From a virus: a stretch of 27,093 nt of DNA. The notes under the pieces are model-generated. The model did not search any database. It was not told where the DNA came from and saw nothing but the letters and a program-made list of their open reading frames with translations. Both the position numbers and the translations under genes were made by a program. Each line of letters begins with the position of its first letter. The first letter of the stretch is position 1. Positions 20,609 through 27,093 of the stretch are shown here, in pieces. The DNA lies in IMG/VR virus record IMGVR_UViG_3300031963_000786, positions 1-27,093 of that record; one strand, given 5' to 3'.

Positions 20609-21868
20609 TTACCCCAGGAATCCGAAGTCTTTAAGAATACGTGAAGCAATAGAAGTCTTCTCCTCTTTTGCTGTTTGGGTATCGTCCCACTTGGCGCTAC
20701 GTCGTCCAAGTTTCTTTGTGTCATACAAGTTCATTGTGGTGAAGTTGCCGTCTTTATCTTGCATGTTTATAGCTCTTTGTACATAATCATCATTAAGGTC
20801 AACTTGGTCAATATCCATTTCCCAAGTATCTGCAAGGGCTTTAAGCCATGGGTCTGCAGCTTCACGAAGAGTCTGACCTTGGTCAATAAATCTAGCCAAA
20901 CCAGGAGCAAATGATTTTGCTCTAGCCTGTAGGTCGTTATCGACATCTTCTGGGTTAAGGGTTCCAGCAACTAGACCTTTCATGCTTGCCTCAAACCACT
21001 TATCAAAGCTTGCATTAGATGTTGTTTGTTGGAAACCATAATCACGAGCCATGCTATACAACTTGCCAGCCATAGTTTCTAGCTTTCCAGCTAGACCAGT
21101 GTAAACAACACGACCATCAATAGAGTTTGTCTTAACAAACTTGATTGAGTCAGCCATCAATTTGTTTAGATAGTCTTGGTCAAATCTAACAACTTTACCA
21201 TCTTTGATGATGGCTTGCTTCATCATGTTGTTAGCGTATTCAATTGCTTCAGAAGCACTAATAGGTAAACCCATAGAAGCAAATTGTTTTACAATATTGC
21301 TTGCATTCTTTTGTAGGTCTGCAGCAAACTGACCTGGGTTGGTTGCTTTAGCAAAATCAAATTGGCGTTGAGTATCTGTCTGGTCACGATACCAAGATGT
21401 ACCCTTGACAATAGCCTCTTGTAGCGCTGGGTCAGTAATCATTGGACCGCCATCAGCACCAAGAATTTTGTTAAGAGCAGCCAATAAACTTGGGTCGTTA
21501 TTAATAACTGCAGCAGTAATACCATACATCTTTTGAAGCATAGCCATTGACAATTTATCGGCTGCCATGGGTACAGCAGTAGGCGAGTTCTGCGATAAAC
21601 CAAGATTATCTGTAAAAGGATTTGGAGATGATGTAGGTGTTGGGGTCGGTGAAAAAGCTGGTGTTGGAGTTGGGGTTGGGGTTAAAGCAGAACCAGAACC
21701 AGGTATTGTTACCTTAGTTCCTGCAAATATTGTATTACCGTTATTGTATTTAGGGTTTGTTGTAAGTACAGGGTTGGCTTTAAGGATTGCAGAAACCGTA
21801 GTTCCATTTGCTTTAGCAATAGAGCTAAGTGTTTGACCAGACCTAACTGTTACTTTTGTATCAGCCAT
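20609..21868 (-). CDS. Second LysM virion protein with PT linker
   Basis: This 419-aa protein opens directly with LysM (about 5-56; [34 protein letters not shown]), followed by a short Pro-Thr linker (about 62-85) and a helical region to the end with no catalytic motif that I can name. The LysM shares NPKY, GN, I(F/W) and GTxV positions with that of the 559-aa protein. It ends [13 protein letters not shown], 2 bases before the next start. It is most likely a virion protein that contacts the cell wall during DNA entry. Confidence 0.8.
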   Translation of the reverse strand: MADTKVTVRSGQTLSSIAKANGTTVSAILKANPVLTTNPKYNNGNTIFAGTKVTIPGSGSALTPTPTPTPAFSPTPTPTSSPNPFTDNLGLSQNSPTAVPMAADKLSMAMLQKMYGITAAVINNDPSLLAALNKILGADGGPMITDPALQEAIVKGTSWYRDQTDTQRQFDFAKATNPGQFAADLQKNASNIVKQFASMGLPISASEAIEYANNMMKQAIIKDGKVVRFDQDYLNKLMADSIKFVKTNSIDGRVVYTGLAGKLETMAGKLYSMARDYGFQQTTSNASFDKWFEASMKGLVAGTLNPEDVDNDLQARAKSFAPGLARFIDQGQTLREAADPWLKALADTWEMDIDQVDLNDDYVQRAINMQDKDGNFTTMNLYDTKKLGRRSAKWDDTQTAKEEKTSIASRILKDFGFLG

Positions 21869-22680
21869 TACTCAACCACCGTTCCGATAGCATTAGGGTC
21901 CTTAAGAAGACTTTCAATAATCTTCAAGAAGTTCTTTGTTGCAAAAGATTCTGCGAAGTCGGGACGACTTCTAGCAAAGTTCTGTGCATAGATAGCTGGG
22001 TCGAAACCAGTTGTTTGAGTTGCCTTAGTTGTACTGGTTCCAAGAAGTCCACCTTTGCCTGGGGCAGTAGTGGTTGACCCTTCATAGATTGCTGGTTCCT
22101 TTTTGGCAGCAGCATTAACACCTTTAAGGTAGGCATCAATTTCTTCTTTGGTAGCAGTTCTACCAATCTCAGATTCAAATGTCTTAGTTAGATAATCTGC
22201 AGCATTAGATGGGCTGTACTGTGTTGTGGTTTCAGTACGGCTTTTAGTGGTTCCATACTTCTTTGTACTACCAGTTCCACCTGTATAGCTTGCTGGATTC
22301 CATACGTTGAGGTACATCTTTGGGTCGCCAGTTGCGCCAGACCCAGGAGTTCCTACCCAGTCAACAGCATCATCCCATACGGATTGCCATTTGTTTTGTG
22401 GAATACCAGCTTTCTTAAGAATTGCAATAAAGCTTTCGTAATATTTACGAACTTCGCTACCCTTTTTAGCTGTGGCTGCACTGTACTTAAACCAAGACTT
22501 AGCCTGGACATCATTGATACCAGCCTCTGGGTTAATACCAGGAAGTTTGATAGGAGCAATGTTTAATTTCTTTGCAGCTTCGGCATCTTTGACCGCTTGT
22601 TCGTAAGCAATCTTTGCTTCGTTATACTGCCTATCGCCTATCTTACCTTTTGGGTAATCCGAACGCTTTGGTTTCTTCAC
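21868..22680 (-). CDS. Internal virion-like protein, unknown function
   Basis: This 270-aa protein starts with a basic helix (KKPKRSDYPKGKIGDRQYNEAKIAYEQAVKDAEAAKKL), has a middle domain with AILKKAGIPQNKWQSVWDDAVDWVG, a Ser/Thr/Gly-rich region, and a helical end (DYLTKTFESEIGRTATKEEIDAYLKGVN, then FAESFATKNFLKIIESLL). Its start overlaps the giant protein stop (ATGA) and its stop overlaps the next LysM gene start (TAATG). The gene order suggests it belongs to the same internal virion complex. I do not recognise a family. Confidence 0.72.
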   Translation of the reverse strand: MKKPKRSDYPKGKIGDRQYNEAKIAYEQAVKDAEAAKKLNIAPIKLPGINPEAGINDVQAKSWFKYSAATAKKGSEVRKYYESFIAILKKAGIPQNKWQSVWDDAVDWVGTPGSGATGDPKMYLNVWNPASYTGGTGSTKKYGTTKSRTETTTQYSPSNAADYLTKTFESEIGRTATKEEIDAYLKGVNAAAKKEPAIYEGSTTTAPGKGGLLGTSTTKATQTTGFDPAIYAQNFARSRPDFAESFATKNFLKIIESLLKDPNAIGTVVE

Positions 22681-25600
22681 TTTGTCACCACGAATTCATT
22701 GTCTAGTTCTGGCATGTTGTTTAACCATCTTGTGGCAAATGCATCAAATTCATCAGATGCTGTCTGTAGGAAGTCATAATGGAACTGTGCAAACTGTTGC
22801 TTTAGCATTAGCTTTCTTTCATCGCTATTGTTTGGTCGGTCATACTCGTCCTTAAAGTTACGAGCCTTACCTGCCCAGAAAGCAATTTCTTCCCATTTGG
22901 TATTGCCAGTCGAGTACGCATACGTTCTCCAATCAAGATTCTTGGAGATAGTTTCAACCGCTGCAATGGTTCCATTCCAGTAGTCTTTACGTTCTTCGTC
23001 GCGTTGCTCTACCCAGCCCTTGTAGTCATTCTCAATGTCATCTACCATGTCGTCAAAGACACGTTTGATGCCAGAGTATTCGTACCTAGCTTCATAGGTT
23101 GAGGCAATTCCATACTGCTTCATCATGGCGTTGCGCCAATCAACAGCCTTCTGATACTCAGCCCAACCAACACGAGCCTGTGTTGACTTCTTTAGCTCGT
23201 CTTCGTTCTTCTTCTGAGTAATAGGGTTATTAAACCCTCCAGCAAACTTCATTCTTTTATAGATAGAAGCTACTTCTGTTGAGTAATCATTTGGTCCACT
23301 ACCAGTACCTGCAATATCACCATAACCAGATGACAACATTCCAGCATACTTTGTATTGGTATTACCAAGTTCTTCTAGCAACTTAGTGCTATTACGAAGA
23401 ACTTTAATATCATTCATTGTTGCAGCTACGCCTGCAACGTTCTTTTGGTTAGACCCAACAAGTGCTAGGGAATCCATTCCCCACTCTTCAATCATAACCT
23501 TCTGTGCGATGTCATAATCGCCGTTAGCCATCTCGACTAAGTCTGCATAATATGAAGTAGCAGCGCGAGTTACTGGGTCAAATGTTGCTGAGATAGGTGC
23601 GTTGAATTGAACAACAGACCTAATAAATGCCATGTTACCTGCTGCCTTAGCAGCTGATTCCATTGTAGGTGGTTGACCAACACGACCGTTTGCTACCCAC
23701 TCAGAGAAACCTTTACGCCATTGGGCATAAACCTCATCAGTGAATCGCTCACTCTTCTCAAGTCCGATAAGCGAAAACGCTGTGCGGATTGGATATGGCA
23801 ACTTACCTGAGTCAATCAATGACTGAAGGTAGGCTGGAACCATTGTGTTCTTTACCTTCTCGGCAAGATTCTTACCTTCTACTGGATAACCACCATATAG
23901 AATCGTAGATTCATAAACATCATCACCAAGTGTTTCACGTAGAGATGTTGCTACTTGCTCGCCATAAAGTTTCCATGGACCAACACCGAATCCGTTATCA
24001 ATAATTTCAGATAATGTTGCTGTGCCAAACCAGGAGATAGATGGGTCTGCAACCATAAATTCCATTTGCTTGGGGTTGAATTTAATTCCACCACCACGAG
24101 CATCTGTATATGGCTTTAGCGCAGTCTTAACCCAGTTAGGTAACTTATCTCCATATGGAAGTGGGTACTTAACAGATACTGCCACTCCAGCTGGAACATC
24201 CTTGATTGAGGAATAAGTGTTTCCATCTTGGTCTTCATAAGCTTGGTAATTATCAAATGCTTGCTGGATGCTGTTGTACCAGTAGGCATTCATTGGGTTA
24301 CGAGCCAAGAGCCGTAGTGCCACAGCCTGTGAATTAACAAAAGCTAGGGGGAAGCTAAAGGCATAACGTGCCGTATACATACCATTGGTAAGGCGACGTG
24401 AAGAATAAAGAGTTTCTTCGACTCGGCTTAGCGCCTTACGATAAGCAATCTGACGAATTTCGTTATTAACTACAGCTTCTGATACATCAATACCAGACCG
24501 TTGCGCTGCGCTAATCAGGGTCTTCATTTCGTCACGTACATAAGACAAGAACAGTGGGTTACGAACTAACCGTGTTTCAGCAAGTGAAAGAACTTTCCAC
24601 GCTGCGTTGGTTGCTCCACCTACGCGAGCAAGAACTTGCTCAGCGCCAGTTAAGTCAGAAAGCTTAAGGCTTGGTCCATCAATTTCTTTAAGTAGGTCTG
24701 TTCTGCCATAAAGCATTGCATCTACTTCTTGATAGGTTACTGGACGTTCTGTGATAATCTTGCGTAGGTCAGGGTCTGGATACATCGCATAGAGTTTTTC
24801 TCTTGTCTGTCCTACCCATGCCTGCATATCATCGCCAAAGCGTTCTTCGATACGAAGTCTGTATTCTTTACCAGCTGGGCTATATAGCCATTCTACGATT
24901 TCAGCGTTGGACTTTTCGCCCCTCATCATCCATCCGACTGGTAACTCAAGTTCGTTGCGAACTTGGCGATTGGCAATATGCGCCAATGCGTTCATATATT
25001 CTTCGCGGTTCTTGCGAGGAATCTTTACAAAGCGAGCACCATCGGCGCTCAGTCTTCTTGAGATTTCTGATTGCATTGATGCTGAATAGAAGTTTGTAGC
25101 GGTATCAATCTCTGACATGTATGCGCTAGCACCACGAACATTGGGGTCAGCTAATCCTTGAAGTGTATATGTCTTGCCATCAACTTCAATAATCTCAGCA
25201 TCTTGACCAAGAAGTTTCTTTTGTTTCAAATCTCCTTGAGTGTTGGCAAAATCTGCCCAGTCCTTACGTTCACGTTGAATAAGTTTTGCAGTGCCGTTAA
25301 TATAATCAGCAAGGCGACTCATTTCATCGAATGAATTATCTACTTTGGTTTGTAGTTCTGTTACCTTGTCCTCAAGTTCATAATACTTATTCTGAACTTC
25401 GGCATCATTGCTCTTCATTGCTTTGGCTTTAGCCTTATCACGTGCTGCAATAAGTTTTGTCAATGACTTATCTAAGTCATCATATGCAGCTTCAGCTTTT
25501 GCATGTGCTGTAATCTTGGGTTCTAGGTCTGCTCGATACTTTTCTACACGGAACTGTGCAGATTTAGCTTGCTTACGAGCATTGGCAGCAGGACTACCTG

Positions 25601-27093
25601 GTATCCATTTCTTAGCAGTTTCTTTAAGAAGACCAGTGTTGTAGATAACATTATCTACACCAGGAATTGCATTCTTAACAAGCTCCATCGACTCAAGAGC
25701 CATACTTGCACGAGCAAATGGGTCTACCATTGAGTTTTTTGGTATGTATGCAAGACGAAGTAGGTTCAAGTTGCTGAAGACCATGTTGGCTAAGTCAAGG
25801 AACTGACCAACATTCATAGCAGTTCTAGACGCTACAGCGCCATAGAATTGACCTTGGGTAACCTTTGCACCCTTACCCGCAACGCGACGAGCGTTGAAGA
25901 TAACTTCGGTTTCAAGTCTACGGAAGTCAAGCATTGGAAGATTCTGTGCTTCGTTTGATACAGACAAGAAGTTCTGTACGTTGATTCCGCCATTTTCGTC
26001 TGGAACAAAACCATTCTTAACGGCATACTCTTTAATGCTGTCACGACTTTGGTTCATGCGGATGTGCCAATTTTTAATCTGGTCAACAGCATCTTTGACA
26101 TTAGCAATATCTTGCATGCCTGTAACGCCATAGTGTTTAGCAAGACGACCCATGACGCTTTCTTCAATGCGACCAAGTGCAATAGCACGTTGGGTATCGC
26201 TTTGTGCATCAAGGAACATCTCAACCATACGACGCTTGTATTGTGCGCCTTCTACTCCCTTAAGGAACTGAAGACGGTTTAAGTCAGACAATAAATCGTT
26301 GGCTGCTTCAAACTTACGTGGGTTGGAAATATTAATATACCCTTGTGGGCGACCTGAGCCAGTCCATGCAATAAGGCGTACTGCTCTGTCATAGACACCT
26401 GTTTGGTAAACCTGAGTTTTCCAACCACCATCGGCATCTTGACCAAACATCTTAAGGTCACCGTATAAAGCCTGTGACTGTATCTTCTTCTTGGCTAAGC
26501 CAATCTGCTCTAGCGCTGCGTAACGACCTGGGCGGTAGCTTTCGATAACACCCATCTGCGCCTTCTCCATGAAGTCATCTAAAGCGCGAGCAAAGTTAGG
26601 GTCTTCTACTTTAACAGCATCAATAATCTTTTGATATCTAGATGTAAGAGCTGGGTCTAGTGCATCTAATCCGATGCTAGCAAAGTTATCAATTGGTGCT
26701 GTAGCAGTAATTCCATAGTTATCAAGGTGGTCTGCTGCAAGCGGATTACGGTCAAAGAATCTTTGGAATGCAGCAGTATCGCCACGTTCTGCAAGCAAAT
26801 AATCTGCTACATCTTGGTGGTTATCTAATCTAGATAGAATTGTTGCAGTTCTATAAGGGTTAGATGTTTCAGATACAAGTGGGTTTGATGCAAGCTTAGT
26901 TAAATCTGTTTCATTAACCGCATCATCTACAAGAACTGATAAACCAGTCTTAGTCTGTTGCTCTATAGGCAAAGCCTTCTGTGCAACAATCTCATCTAGT
27001 TCGCTTCTGAATACATCCATGTCGTCTGTAGTAGCAAGACGCTTTGGACCAACAACTTTCTTTGCAGTACCACGAACGGCAAAACCAGCACCC
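22677..27093 (-). CDS. Giant internal virion protein, truncated by window edge
   Basis: The frame is open to the right edge: 24 codons lie upstream of the ATG at 27020 (GAGFAVRGTAKKVVGPKR), so the true gene is longer than 1471 residues. The visible part is mostly helical, with a coiled coil near residues 500-590 counted from that ATG (AKAEAAYDDLDKSLTKLI, YYELEDKVTELQTKVDNSF). A mid-protein segment, SFPLAFVNSQAVALRLLAR, is mildly hydrophobic. No clear enzyme motif was found. Length, helicity and place in the late block suit an ejected internal virion protein of a short-tailed phage; an N-terminal enzyme domain may lie outside the window. Confidence 0.78.
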   Translation of the reverse strand, partial: GAGFAVRGTAKKVVGPKRLATTDDMDVFRSELDEIVAQKALPIEQQTKTGLSVLVDDAVNETDLTKLASNPLVSETSNPYRTATILSRLDNHQDVADYLLAERGDTAAFQRFFDRNPLAADHLDNYGITATAPIDNFASIGLDALDPALTSRYQKIIDAVKVEDPNFARALDDFMEKAQMGVIESYRPGRYAALEQIGLAKKKIQSQALYGDLKMFGQDADGGWKTQVYQTGVYDRAVRLIAWTGSGRPQGYINISNPRKFEAANDLLSDLNRLQFLKGVEGAQYKRRMVEMFLDAQSDTQRAIALGRIEESVMGRLAKHYGVTGMQDIANVKDAVDQIKNWHIRMNQSRDSIKEYAVKNGFVPDENGGINVQNFLSVSNEAQNLPMLDFRRLETEVIFNARRVAGKGAKVTQGQFYGAVASRTAMNVGQFLDLANMVFSNLNLLRLAYIPKNSMVDPFARASMALESMELVKNAIPGVDNVIYNTGLLKETAKKWIPGSPAANARKQAKSAQFRVEKYRADLEPKITAHAKAEAAYDDLDKSLTKLIAARDKAKAKAMKSNDAEVQNKYYELEDKVTELQTKVDNSFDEMSRLADYINGTAKLIQRERKDWADFANTQGDLKQKKLLGQDAEIIEVDGKTYTLQGLADPNVRGASAYMSEIDTATNFYSASMQSEISRRLSADGARFVKIPRKNREEYMNALAHIANRQVRNELELPVGWMMRGEKSNAEIVEWLYSPAGKEYRLRIEERFGDDMQAWVGQTREKLYAMYPDPDLRKIITERPVTYQEVDAMLYGRTDLLKEIDGPSLKLSDLTGAEQVLARVGGATNAAWKVLSLAETRLVRNPLFLSYVRDEMKTLISAAQRSGIDVSEAVVNNEIRQIAYRKALSRVEETLYSSRRLTNGMYTARYAFSFPLAFVNSQAVALRLLARNPMNAYWYNSIQQAFDNYQAYEDQDGNTYSSIKDVPAGVAVSVKYPLPYGDKLPNWVKTALKPYTDARGGGIKFNPKQMEFMVADPSISWFGTATLSEIIDNGFGVGPWKLYGEQVATSLRETLGDDVYESTILYGGYPVEGKNLAEKVKNTMVPAYLQSLIDSGKLPYPIRTAFSLIGLEKSERFTDEVYAQWRKGFSEWVANGRVGQPPTMESAAKAAGNMAFIRSVVQFNAPISATFDPVTRAATSYYADLVEMANGDYDIAQKVMIEEWGMDSLALVGSNQKNVAGVAATMNDIKVLRNSTKLLEELGNTNTKYAGMLSSGYGDIAGTGSGPNDYSTEVASIYKRMKFAGGFNNPITQKKNEDELKKSTQARVGWAEYQKAVDWRNAMMKQYGIASTYEARYEYSGIKRVFDDMVDDIENDYKGWVEQRDEERKDYWNGTIAAVETISKNLDWRTYAYSTGNTKWEEIAFWAGKARNFKDEYDRPNNSDERKLMLKQQFAQFHYDFLQTASDEFDAFATRWLNNMPELDNEFVVTK

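Overview
The window reads as about 27 kb of a tailed bacteriophage genome, cut at both ends, most likely one infecting an actinobacterium. The best host clue is a WhiB-family protein with its four cysteines and Gly-Met-Trp-Gly-Gly turn (3142-3408), a family almost confined to Actinobacteria and their phages. The moderate, AT-leaning base composition and gene families reminiscent of aquatic phages suggest a low-GC, perhaps freshwater, actinobacterium; that is inference. An N4-gp56-type capsid protein, a scaffold, very large virion proteins next to the capsid genes, and no recognisable major tail tube, sheath or tape measure suggest a short-tailed (podovirus-like) virion. No terminase, portal or DNA polymerase is visible, so these probably lie outside the window.

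Almost every gene is on the minus strand, tightly packed, with many ATGA or TAATG overlaps. Read in the direction of transcription (right to left), the late block comes first: a giant virion protein running off the right edge, a 270-aa protein, two LysM proteins with Pro/Thr/Ser linkers, scaffold, major capsid protein, a string of small proteins (two of 40 and 56 aa, shorter than usual ORF cut-offs), a neck/adaptor-like protein, an Ala/Ser-rich tail fibre, an Mtd-N-like protein, a set of host-recognition proteins including two glycine-rich adhesins, two holin-like membrane proteins, a GlcNAc-type glycosyltransferase, an M15 peptidase endolysin, a 637-aa tail protein and a small peptidoglycan-binding-like protein. 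A strong intrinsic terminator at 6478-6502 closes this block. Beside it lies the one probable plus-strand gene (6140-6466).

Left of this boundary is the replication/early block: a RecB/Cas4-like nuclease split into two ORFs around a zinc-ribbon gene, a 154-aa unknown, a DnaB/RecA-like helicase, a PD-(D/E)XK nuclease-like protein, WhiB, a 46-aa protein, a Holliday-junction-resolvase-like nuclease, a secreted lytic transglycosylase-like protein, a primase split into CHC2 zinc and Toprim ORFs around a proteasome/HslV-like Ntn hydrolase, a DUF1599-like protein, an endonuclease VII homologue and the start of a possible sigma-like gene at the left edge.

The most unusual content is (1) the Cas4-like nuclease whose four presumed Fe-S cysteines are divided between two polypeptides with a zinc-ribbon gene between them, (2) the phage-encoded proteasome-like hydrolase, with Thr/Asp/Lys catalytic residues in place, between the halves of a split primase, and (3) the pair of LysM/PT-linker virion proteins together with the glycosyltransferase and glycine-rich adhesin cassette.
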